A stretch of DNA of 39,215 nt. Source: Treponema sp. GTDB lineage: Bacteria; Spirochaetota; Spirochaetia; Treponematales; Breznakiellaceae. The position numbers and the translations under genes were made by a program. Positions within the stretch are counted from its first letter, which is position 1. The number at the start of each line of letters is the position of its first letter. The stretch covers positions 1 to 39,215 of the forward strand of contig JAIRQF010000059.1 in the NCBI GenBank assembly GCA_031256635.1, read 5' to 3'. The notes under the pieces were generated by a model. It ran no database searches. It was not told the DNA's origin and saw nothing but the letters and a program-made list of their open reading frames with translations. This document shows positions 32,578 to 39,215 of the stretch, in pieces.

Positions 32578-33924
32578 TTACTTAAACGACATTCCAGGCG
32601 GAAGTTGCATTCCGCCGCCTTTAGCGCCCTTCGCCATTTTTTTCATCATGGTTCTCATTTTTTCGAACTTTTTTATAAGGCGGGCTACTTCGGCGACCGA
32701 TGTGCCGGAGCCACGGGCGATTCTGCTTCTGCGCGGCGGCCCGATAATTAAATGATTAGCGCGCTCTTTTTTTGTCATGGAGCTGAGAATGGCTTCCTGG
32801 CTTTTTAATTCCGCTTTGTCGATATCGTCTTCGCTGATCTGTCCCTGCATTCCGGGAATCATTTCAAGCATCTTTTGAATGCTGCCCATTTTTTTCATTG
32901 AGCGAATTTGATTCAGCCAGTCATCAAGAGTGAAGCTTTCCTTCTCCATTTTTTTCTGGAGTTCAATGGCTTCTTTCTCGTCGATTACTTCCTGCGCTTT
33001 TTCCACAAGGCTTACAACATCGCCCATACCGAGGATGCGGCCCGCGATTCTGTCAGGATAAAACGGTTCAAAGTCTTCCGGCTTTTCTCCGGTGCCTGTA
33101 AATTTTAACGGTTTGCCCGTAACGGTTTTTAACGAAAGAGCGGCGCCGCCCCTTGTGTCGGAATCAAACTTGCTTAAGATAACTCCTGTAAGTCCTATTT
33201 TTTCATCGAATGTTTTTGCGATGTCCGCGGCGGCCTGTCCTGTCATTGAATCGGCGACAAGCAGCATTTCATCAGGAGCGGCCGCGTTTTTTAAGCGGGA
33301 AAGTTCCTGCATCATAGGTTCGTCAATCTGAAGGCGTCCTGTTGTGTCGATGATGACAGTATCGATCATATTCTTCTTTGCCCAGGTGATGGCGTTCTGA
33401 TAAACTTTTACGCTGTCCGACGCGCCGTCTTCCTTGTGGACTGGAATATCAATTTGTCCGCCGAGAACCGCGAGCTGTTCCATTGCGGCAGGGCGGACAA
33501 GATCGCATGCCACAAGCAGCGGCTTTCGTCCTTCTTTTTTCAGGCGCAGCGCGAGTTTCGCGCAGCTTGTAGTTTTGCCTGAACCCTGAAGGCCAAGCAT
33601 CAGAATCGTTGATATTACATCAGGCCCGCGGAGTTTTAAGGCGCGGCTCGCGGGATCTTCGTCGCCCAGAAACGAAACAAGTTTATCGTGAACGATTTTT
33701 ATAAATTGCTGTCCGGGATCTACGGAGCGTAAAACTTTTTCTCCCTTTGCTTCCTCAATTGTTGAGTTGACAAAACGGCGGACAACGCGCAGGTTTACAT
33801 CAGCTTCAAGAAGCGCCATTTTAATCGCTTCTACCGCGTCTTCTATATTTTTTTCCGAAATTGCGGATTTACCGGCAACAAAGCGAAACGCGTCTGTAAT
33901 TTTTCCGGTTAATTTTTCAAACAT
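32578..33924 (-). CDS. ffh: Signal recognition particle GTPase Ffh
   Basis: Ffh binds signal sequences on ribosomes and, with SRP RNA and FtsY, delivers them to the membrane. The 448-residue protein has the N domain (1-~90), the G domain with P-loop GLQGSGKTTS, DTTGRL and SKFDSDTRGGAALS, and the Met-rich M domain with IPGM and the RNA-binding SRIARGSGTSVAEVARLIKKF. DTTGR instead of the usual DTAGR and SKFDSD instead of TKLDGD are mild variants. It ends in a short Gly/Met-rich tail. AGGGGCGG lies close upstream of the ATG. It starts 13 bases after gpsA ends, so they form one operon. Confidence 0.97.
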   Translation of the reverse strand: MFEKLTGKITDAFRFVAGKSAISEKNIEDAVEAIKMALLEADVNLRVVRRFVNSTIEEAKGEKVLRSVDPGQQFIKIVHDKLVSFLGDEDPASRALKLRGPDVISTILMLGLQGSGKTTSCAKLALRLKKEGRKPLLVACDLVRPAAMEQLAVLGGQIDIPVHKEDGASDSVKVYQNAITWAKKNMIDTVIIDTTGRLQIDEPMMQELSRLKNAAAPDEMLLVADSMTGQAAADIAKTFDEKIGLTGVILSKFDSDTRGGAALSLKTVTGKPLKFTGTGEKPEDFEPFYPDRIAGRILGMGDVVSLVEKAQEVIDEKEAIELQKKMEKESFTLDDWLNQIRSMKKMGSIQKMLEMIPGMQGQISEDDIDKAELKSQEAILSSMTKKERANHLIIGPPRRSRIARGSGTSVAEVARLIKKFEKMRTMMKKMAKGAKGGGMQLPPGMSFK

Positions 33925-33937
33925 ATGCCGCCCCTGA

Positions 33938-35002
33938 TTATTCTATATTCCAGTCTACCAGCAAATTCCTGCAGAACTCCATTGGTTCTACTTCGCGGTT
34001 TAAAAGCCTGCAAAGGCCCAAAGATACAGGCATCCTGAGTTTATGTTTTTCGGAAAGAACCTTGATATATTTTGCCGCGGCGACGCCTTCGGGAAGATAC
34101 CCGATTTCTCCGATTCGGGACAGGATATCATCAATATCCTTAAAGGACTTTAAAATATTTTTCTCGATAATTTCCCTTCCGAAGCGGCGGTTTCTCCCGT
34201 GTATTGAACGGCATGTGACGTCCAGATCGCCGATTCCGGAAATTGATGTGAATGTTTCCGGATGGGTTGCGCCTAACGCCATGCCGAGAGTCTGTATTTC
34301 ATTCAATCCCGCCGCAAGCAATAGGGATTCTGTTCCGTCTCCGAACATTTCCGCTTTCCCGGATGTTTTCAGCGCGTCAAGCATTCCGAACGCGATTGCG
34401 ATAACGTTTTTTGCCGCCGCGGCTACCTGCACTCCACGGACATCCAGTGACGAATAAACCATAAGCCGTGGATTTTTTATCAGGTCCCTGAAGCGGATGG
34501 AATTTTTCGCGTTTTCGCTTGCGGCTATCAGTCCTGTTAATTTTCCGCGGGATACTTCTTCCGCGTGGCTGGGGCCTGAAATATAAACAAGAGACTGGCG
34601 GAAAAATCCTGGAAGGTAATCTTCCATCGTTTCCAAAATTAAACGCGGGCCGTGTTCTGTGGGCAGAAAACCTTTCGTTATTACCGCGATAATTGTTTTT
34701 CCTTCCCTGACAGAATTAACCATAATGGATTTTTTTAAGGTATCCAAAAGGAATAACGAAGGGACGGCGTAAATTAAAAATTGCTTTCCTTCTGCGGCTT
34801 CCTCAATATTTGTAGTCGCTTTTATTGACTGCGGAAGCATTACATCAGGCAGGTATCTTGTGTTTTGTTTGTTATTGTTAATGTCATCTTTTACTTTTTC
34901 TTCAAAGCTCCAGATAACAACATCCTTATCCCTTTCAGCGATTACCTTAGCTATCGCTGTTCCCCATGCGCCGGCGCCCAGTACCGCTATTTTATTATCC
35001 AT
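33938..35002 (-). CDS. gpsA: NAD(P)+ glycerol-3-phosphate dehydrogenase
   Basis: GpsA makes sn-glycerol-3-phosphate from dihydroxyacetone phosphate for phospholipid synthesis. The 354-residue protein opens with the Rossmann motif IAVLGAGAWGTAIAKVIAE and carries GPSHAEEVSRGKLT, the catalytic region VAAAAKNVIAIAFGML, and GDLDVTCRSIHGRNRRFG with its substrate-binding Arg and Asn. All family landmarks are present. The ATG at 35002 has no Shine-Dalgarno and follows a -10 box by five bases, predicting a leaderless message that also carries ffh. Confidence 0.95.
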   Translation of the reverse strand: MDNKIAVLGAGAWGTAIAKVIAERDKDVVIWSFEEKVKDDINNNKQNTRYLPDVMLPQSIKATTNIEEAAEGKQFLIYAVPSLFLLDTLKKSIMVNSVREGKTIIAVITKGFLPTEHGPRLILETMEDYLPGFFRQSLVYISGPSHAEEVSRGKLTGLIAASENAKNSIRFRDLIKNPRLMVYSSLDVRGVQVAAAAKNVIAIAFGMLDALKTSGKAEMFGDGTESLLLAAGLNEIQTLGMALGATHPETFTSISGIGDLDVTCRSIHGRNRRFGREIIEKNILKSFKDIDDILSRIGEIGYLPEGVAAAKYIKVLSEKHKLRMPVSLGLCRLLNREVEPMEFCRNLLVDWNIE

Positions 35003-35007
35003 GTGTT

Positions 35008-35036
35008 ATTATGGCTTTTTTTTTAATCAGTTTCAA
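35008..35036 (-). promoter_or_regulatory. gpsA promoter predicting a leaderless mRNA
   Basis: Minus strand: TTGAAA (35031-35036), 17-base spacer, CATAAT (35008-35013), then five bases to the ATG at 35002. Confidence 0.65.
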
Positions 35037-35045
35037 TAATGGACT

Positions 35046-35074
35046 TGTGAGACAACCCGGTTGGTTGTCTCACA
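35046..35074. repeat. Dispersed palindromic repeat A, copy 2
   Basis: TGTGAGACAACC (35046-35057), loop CGGTT, GGTTGTCTCACA (35063-35074). It starts right after the hemerythrin stop codon on the minus strand, and could end that transcript. The 4 bases GGAC before the left arm are also conserved at 19777. Confidence 0.8.
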
Positions 35075-35572
35075 TCATGTTGGTATATCAGCCAATGAGA
35101 GGTGCAGTTTTCCGTCCGCTTTTTTTGTTGCAATGCCCCTGAAATAATCGCAGTATTTCTTGTCCATTACGGCAATATGCGATAAAACCCAGTCTTTAAG
35201 AAAGTACCCAAATGATGTAAGGGTGAGCCTTTTGCCTGCTTGATAATCTTTTGCTGTTTGCAATACTTTCAGAATAAACTCTTCATGGCTTTTCTTGTGA
35301 ATATCATACTCCCTGTATTTTGTGGAGATCATTATTTTTTCTTCTGTTGCGAAATGGTACTTAACATAATCTACAGCCTGTTTAATTACCGTTTTAAAAT
35401 ATTCATGTTCTTCCCGATCATTGCCTGAAGCATGATTGAAAATATCATTGACAATATTTAAAAGTTCTTTATGCTGATCGTCGATCAATTTTATGCCCAG
35501 AGAATATGATTCAGACCATTTTACCTGATCTTTATCATTTTTACTGATCGGAACCGGCCCTTTACTAATCAT
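35075..35572 (-). CDS. Bacteriohemerythrin
   Basis: A 165-residue oxygen-carrying or oxygen-sensing four-helix protein with a di-iron centre. Every ligand is present in order: His34 (DDQHKEL), His73 and Glu77 (HFATEE), His92 and His96 (HKKSHEEF), His132 and Asp137 (SHIAVMD). It is a stand-alone domain with short ends. GGAGG lies eight bases upstream of the ATG. In anaerobic or microaerophilic spirochaetes such a protein may deliver or scavenge oxygen. It is followed immediately by repeat A. Confidence 0.93.
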   Translation of the reverse strand: MISKGPVPISKNDKDQVKWSESYSLGIKLIDDQHKELLNIVNDIFNHASGNDREEHEYFKTVIKQAVDYVKYHFATEEKIMISTKYREYDIHKKSHEEFILKVLQTAKDYQAGKRLTLTSFGYFLKDWVLSHIAVMDKKYCDYFRGIATKKADGKLHLSLADIPT

Positions 35573-35716
35573 TATCTGCCTCCACAGGATAAATTAATCT
35601 GTAATGATATAATTTTTATATATTGATTATTTCTGATAATAATTTATACCTGAATGATTTTTTCGTCAATAAAAATTGTGCTGGACACCGTGTTCATGGC
35701 ATGATAATCTGGAAAA

Positions 35717-36631
35717 GTGAGGAAATTAGCAAAATTAATTCTTTTTTTTAGTTTTACTTTTATTATTATTTTTGCGGCAGCGGCAGCTGTTAAATTTTTA
35801 TCTCTGAGCGTTGACTGGGCAAAGAATCTTCCCGCGAAGCCCGAAACCGCGCTCACATTGCTGCTGACAGCGGCGCATTGGGCTTTATCGCTGGCGCTTT
35901 TTTCCTCAATTATTCTGGCTGTTAATTACGCGGCAAGAAGAGAATATTTCGCGGTAATGGCCGTTGGCTGTGTGATGATTTTATCTTTTCTTTTTTGCTT
36001 TGGAATTTCTTTCGCTCTTGAGCAATGGAAATCCGTACCGCCGTCTCAGCGTTCCGGCGTGCCGCTCGGCAGCAATGGATTGATACTCACCAATTCACTT
36101 AACAGGAATGAAACCGCGGTAGTCCTTTTAAACGGAGCCTCTGATCCTCTTGGCCCGAGAGTAGTCGCGATTCCGGGACAGCGCCTTGTTTATCAGCCGT
36201 CAGCAGCCGCAAATTACATCCTTCCTCCTGTTCTTTTCGGCGATGATACTCCGTGGTTCATGGAAAGCCTCGCGATTGATATCAGGTTAAACGCGGAAAT
36301 GTTCCGGCAAAAATTTTTGGATGGAATTTTTCCGTATCTGTTTTACGCAGGCTCCATGATTTTTATGCTGTGTTCGCTTGCCTATGTTTTAAAGTTCAGC
36401 GTTTGGCCGCTTGCGAATCTTTTTCTTGCGGCGCTTGTTTTCCGCGGTGTTCTTGCGCTTAATACATTTTTGAATACTCCTGAAATGCAGGAAATTACAG
36501 ATTCATTCCTGAATAATATAATACCAGTATCGATCGCCCTTCCGCTTTTCTTTTTGGGACTCGGTATTCTCCTGAATTTATATTCTCTGCTTTCATATGC
36601 CGCAAAGAAGAGGTATGACGATGAGAATTAA
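35717..36631 (+). CDS. Multi-TM membrane protein, LptF/LptG-like topology
   Basis: A 304-residue membrane protein with three helices near the N-terminus (about 6-28, 45-68, 75-98), a soluble section (~100-200) containing NGLILTNSLNRNETAVVLLNG, and three more helices (about 207-290). Three helices, periplasmic domain, three helices is the LptF/LptG layout, and LILAVNYAARREYFAVMAVGC resembles the coupling-helix region, but sequence similarity is slight. The GTG at 35717 is the only reasonable start; it has no Shine-Dalgarno. It overlaps the next gene by about 11 bases. Treponemes lack classical LPS, so if related it may carry another lipid. Function unknown. Confidence 0.55.
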   Translation: MRKLAKLILFFSFTFIIIFAAAAAVKFLSLSVDWAKNLPAKPETALTLLLTAAHWALSLALFSSIILAVNYAARREYFAVMAVGCVMILSFLFCFGISFALEQWKSVPPSQRSGVPLGSNGLILTNSLNRNETAVVLLNGASDPLGPRVVAIPGQRLVYQPSAAANYILPPVLFGDDTPWFMESLAIDIRLNAEMFRQKFLDGIFPYLFYAGSMIFMLCSLAYVLKFSVWPLANLFLAALVFRGVLALNTFLNTPEMQEITDSFLNNIIPVSIALPLFFLGLGILLNLYSLLSYAAKKRYDDEN

Positions 36632-38372
36632 TTTTGATAGATTCCGCTCTCCTCAATTTATATTTTTAATTTATATTACGGCCGCTTCTTTATTGATTAT
36701 CGCTTTCCGTTTTATTTTTCCCGGCAGTGAAGTTCCGCTGCCGGTATATTCCAGAAACTGGCGGCTGATACAGGGAGAGCTTGAAGTTTTCAATTTGTTT
36801 CCCGCGCTTGCTTTTTCCGCGTTAGTGATACCGTTCGCTCTTGCGTCATTTGATGAAACTTACGCAAGTTTTTCTGAAATGTTTTTTAAGCGCCTTATAT
36901 CATTTGTCGCTACTGCAATTATAGCCGCTATTATTTACGGAATTATTTTCTTTGTCGCGCTTCCCGTTCAGAAAAACAATGAACAGAATATGCGCTTCAG
37001 CGGATCATTGTATCAGTTCGCGAAAAAAAACGCGTTTGACACCGCAGATAAGGGCGAATGGTTTGAATCATCGCAGTTTATCGCAATTTGCGATCGTATC
37101 TGGCATAACAGCCCGGAGCTTGAAGGTCTTAGAGACAGGGTTGTGATTGGCATGGGTGGGCAGACTGTTGAGGAAAACAGATTGGCAAGGACGGCGATTA
37201 CAAGAGGCATGCAGACTTTTGAAACATTGTCGTTATCTGACGAAACTGTTGACGCTACGCAGGCCATCAATATGAGCATTGCGGCCTTTAATGAAGAGCG
37301 GTATTTTGACGCGCACTGGCTTGCGAATCTGGGGGAACGCCTTTCTGTAAGCGGAAGCGCGCAGGCTGCAAGCGCGGCAAGGCTTTCCAGTGAAGCGTGG
37401 AATATGATAGCTTCTCTTGCGCCCAATCAAAATGAAACCCGTCTCTTTGATTTGTTTAATCTGAAGATTTCAGGTTATCATGCGATGGAAACAGGCGACT
37501 GGATCCGCGCATTCTACATTTTTCAGAGATTAAAGGATTTGAACCCCGGCGATCCTGATGTTGAAAACTTCCTTGCCGTAAGTGAGCAGGGCGCGAAGAG
37601 AACCGCGTTTTTTATTGATGAAATGGAATTGTCTATCGGTGAAATATTAAACGGCGCCGTATTTTCCCTGCCTGAAGGAGACGGGAGGTCTGTTCTGCGG
37701 TTTTCCAGCCTGACGTTATCTGAAGATGTCGCCTATGGTTTTGGGTTTGATTATATGAACTTTGACGGGCAGATGAACCTAAAAGCAAACGGAACAGCGC
37801 GTTATGTGAAACTTTTGCCGTTTGCGTCAAACAATAAGCCGCAGATTCTTGTATTAACGCACGCGCTTGACCGCGCCAATGATAATATTTTTTATCAGAG
37901 CGAATGGCTGACAGGAAGTGAAAGCGCAGGCGGAGTGCTTCTTGATATCAGTTTTGAGGATTTTCTTTTAATATCAAAAGCGCGCCACGGATTGTCCAAT
38001 CTTCAGATTAACGAACTTTTTGAAGCGGCTGGAAAACTTGAGAAAGCAGGATATGTTAAAGAGATTTTTCAGGCTGAGATTTTAAACCGATTCGGCACAG
38101 CTTTGTTCTTTTTGCCGATGGCAATTTTTGTAATTGTTATCGCGTGGCGTTACCGCGCGAAACAAAAACCGCGTTATATTTTCGCGCTTATGCTTCCTGT
38201 ACTGCCGGTTGTTTTTCACGGCTTTGTTTTCCTGTACCGGTCTGTTTTTAACACTCTGGGTATCTGGCTTGTTATAAGCATAGGCTTTGCTTCCGCGCTT
38301 GTTATTTATTTGGTAACACTTGCCGTAATTTTATTTATTTCATTGATCGTGTTATCCGCGCAGCACAGCTGA
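36621..38372 (+). CDS. Multi-TM membrane protein with large repeat-like extracytoplasmic domain, LptF/LptG-like topology
   Basis: A 583-residue membrane protein: three N-terminal helices (about 10-32, 52-75, 88-112), a large ~390-residue soluble domain, and three C-terminal helices (about 505-525, 530-555, 560-583). The soluble part has helical repeat-like stretches (NISIAAFNEERYFDAHWLANLGE, GDWIRAFYIFQRLKDLNPGDPDVENFL), then a beta-rich half. FQAEILNRFGTALFFLPMAIFVIVIAWRYR resembles the post-domain helix of LptF/LptG. GAAGAGG seven bases upstream supports the ATG at 36621. It overlaps the previous gene by 11 bases, so the two probably form one complex. I cannot confirm an export role. Confidence 0.55.
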   Translation: MRINFDRFRSPQFIFLIYITAASLLIIAFRFIFPGSEVPLPVYSRNWRLIQGELEVFNLFPALAFSALVIPFALASFDETYASFSEMFFKRLISFVATAIIAAIIYGIIFFVALPVQKNNEQNMRFSGSLYQFAKKNAFDTADKGEWFESSQFIAICDRIWHNSPELEGLRDRVVIGMGGQTVEENRLARTAITRGMQTFETLSLSDETVDATQAINMSIAAFNEERYFDAHWLANLGERLSVSGSAQAASAARLSSEAWNMIASLAPNQNETRLFDLFNLKISGYHAMETGDWIRAFYIFQRLKDLNPGDPDVENFLAVSEQGAKRTAFFIDEMELSIGEILNGAVFSLPEGDGRSVLRFSSLTLSEDVAYGFGFDYMNFDGQMNLKANGTARYVKLLPFASNNKPQILVLTHALDRANDNIFYQSEWLTGSESAGGVLLDISFEDFLLISKARHGLSNLQINELFEAAGKLEKAGYVKEIFQAEILNRFGTALFFLPMAIFVIVIAWRYRAKQKPRYIFALMLPVLPVVFHGFVFLYRSVFNTLGIWLVISIGFASALVIYLVTLAVILFISLIVLSAQHS

Positions 38373-38375
38373 ATG

Positions 38376-38843
38376 TTATTTATATTTCTTTTCCAGCTCA
38401 AGTAATTTTTGTTTCAGTTCCAAACCGCCCGCGTAACCTGTCAGTCTGCCGTCATGTCCGATTACGCGGTGGCACGGAATTATAATTGAGATTTGATTGA
38501 CATGATTTGCCATGCCGACAGCCCGGCTTGCCTTCGGATTATTGATCAGCGCGGCGATTTCACCGTAACTTAGCGTTTCTCCGTAAGGAATGGTTTGCAG
38601 CGTTTTCCAGACTTTAACCCTGAAAGCTGTACCATTTAAAGCAAGCGGTAAATCGAACGTCTTCCGTTTTCCGTTGAAATATTCTTCAAGCTGTTTTGCC
38701 GCTTTTTTTAAAAATGGCGTTTCGCGTTTTTCAAAACCTTTCGGCGGCTTATTCGCGTCAAAAAAAACATTGCTGACAGCGGCTTCTTTTTCGGCAAGCC
38801 CAAGCGTACAGAGCCTGAAGTTATAAATATTATAATAACCCAT
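38376..38843 (-). CDS. ogt: Methylated-DNA--protein-cysteine methyltransferase
   Basis: This suicide enzyme removes alkyl groups from O6-methylguanine in DNA by transferring them to an internal Cys. The 155-residue protein has the catalytic IIPCHRV (Cys124), the helix-turn-helix TIPYGETLSYGEIAALINNPKASRAVG that binds DNA, and GYAGGLELKQKLLELE at the end. The N-terminal ribonuclease-like domain is short, typical of Ogt. AAGG lies five bases before the ATG. It follows the kinase gene by six bases, so they are transcribed together. Confidence 0.93.
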   Translation of the reverse strand: MGYYNIYNFRLCTLGLAEKEAAVSNVFFDANKPPKGFEKRETPFLKKAAKQLEEYFNGKRKTFDLPLALNGTAFRVKVWKTLQTIPYGETLSYGEIAALINNPKASRAVGMANHVNQISIIIPCHRVIGHDGRLTGYAGGLELKQKLLELEKKYK

Positions 38844-38849
38844 GTTACC

Positions 38850-39215
38850 TTAACGCTGAATCCGCGCTGAGCCGCCTTTGGCGAATGCTGTTACCTGATC
38901 AAGGCTGAACATTGAGGTATCGCCGGGAGTTGTCGTAACAAGCGCGCCGTGCGCCCAGCCAAGGTTCAAAGCTGTCTGCGGATCCTTTCCGGACAGAAGG
39001 CCGTAAAAAAGTCCTGCGGCAAAACCGTCGCCGCCGCCGACTCTGTCATAAACATCAAGCTCGGCTGTTGGAGCCTGATAGGTTTTTCCGTCAAGAGCCA
39101 GAACCGCGCTCCATGAATGGCGGTTTGTAGAGTGAACTTCGCGTAATGTTGTCGCTACGGCTTTAATGTCAGGAAAATCTTTTTTTACATTTTCTATCAT
39201 GCCGAAAAACGCCGA
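38850..39215 (-). CDS. PfkB-family sugar kinase, probably KdgK (5' part outside the window)
   Basis: Only the last ~120 residues are here and the frame is open at the right edge. The PfkB signature is present: YDRVGGGDGFAAGLFYGLLSG, where the Asp of GGGDGF is the catalytic base, with GKDPQTALNLGWAHGALVTTTPGD behind it. The preceding EVHSTNRHSWSAVLALDGKTYQAP fits 2-keto-3-deoxygluconate kinases, which phosphorylate KDG from pectin or glucuronate breakdown. Which sugar is used cannot be proven from the fragment. Confidence 0.85.
   Translation of the reverse strand, partial: SAFFGMIENVKKDFPDIKAVATTLREVHSTNRHSWSAVLALDGKTYQAPTAELDVYDRVGGGDGFAAGLFYGLLSGKDPQTALNLGWAHGALVTTTPGDTSMFSLDQVTAFAKGGSARIQR

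Noticed and set aside
1-39215. CRISPR array, prophage or toxin-antitoxin system
   Set aside because: No regularly spaced identical repeats, cas genes, phage structural genes or paired toxin-antitoxin frames are visible.

Overview
The window looks like a chromosomal segment of a treponeme-like spirochaete (Spirochaetota), probably a free-living or gut-associated relative of Treponema. The best evidence is an EF-G of the spirochaete/mitochondrial-EFG1 type (AHIDSGKT P-loop), a treponemal-style small beta-barrel outer membrane protein, a BspA-like leucine-rich repeat protein, and several proteins that resemble only treponemal hypotheticals. No rRNA, tRNA, CRISPR array or intact prophage is visible. 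Species assignment is an inference.

Layout. 1-5204 (+): end of an unknown coiled-coil gene, a DUF3597 protein, the hflK-hflC pair and a membrane-anchored degenerate kinase-like protein. 5225-6522: nudC (-) divergent from a small unknown protein. 6534-10198 (+): an AmrS-like radical SAM enzyme, a structured repeat, then a short-chain dehydrogenase overlapping an ERG4/ERG24 sterol-reductase-family protein, and a DinB-like protein. 10246-14301: a tiny Cys-rich protein (-), uvrB (+), a UROD/MtaA-like protein (-) and trmJ (-). 14450-16130 (+): a STAS + zinc-ribbon protein, a YbjN/CesT-like protein and PspA, from a clear promoter to a clear terminator. 16637-20085: EF-G, a RecA/KaiC-like ATPase, an overlapping antisense YggU-family gene and a small PspB-like protein. 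20105-24350: a ribF-like adenylyltransferase and a TPR protein (-), divergent from a sugar-binding protein (+), then a Uma2 protein. 24511-32409: GH130, an AT-rich orphan gene flanked by inverted repeats, a dead transposase fragment, an outer membrane protein, a large GH3 enzyme with CBM6, a membrane-anchored unknown and an AT-rich LRR protein. 32578-35572 (-): ffh, gpsA, hemerythrin. 35717-38372 (+): two multi-TM proteins with an LptF/LptG-like topology. 38376-39215 (-): ogt and the end of a PfkB/KdgK sugar kinase.

Functional threads. The PspA operon, HflKC and the PspB-like protein suggest membrane-stress maintenance. GH130, GH3-CBM6, the solute-binding protein and KdgK suggest plant or microbial polysaccharide use. 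uvrB, ogt, nudC and trmJ are nucleic-acid and cofactor maintenance.

The most striking non-coding signal is a class of at least six genes (hflK, nudC, trmJ, uma2, GH130, gpsA) with no Shine-Dalgarno. In each, a sigma70-type promoter with exactly 17-bp spacing ends 5-6 bases before the ATG, which predicts leaderless mRNAs. Other genes here carry strong Shine-Dalgarno sites. Two families of dispersed palindromic repeats are also present, one in a long and a short (internally deleted) form.
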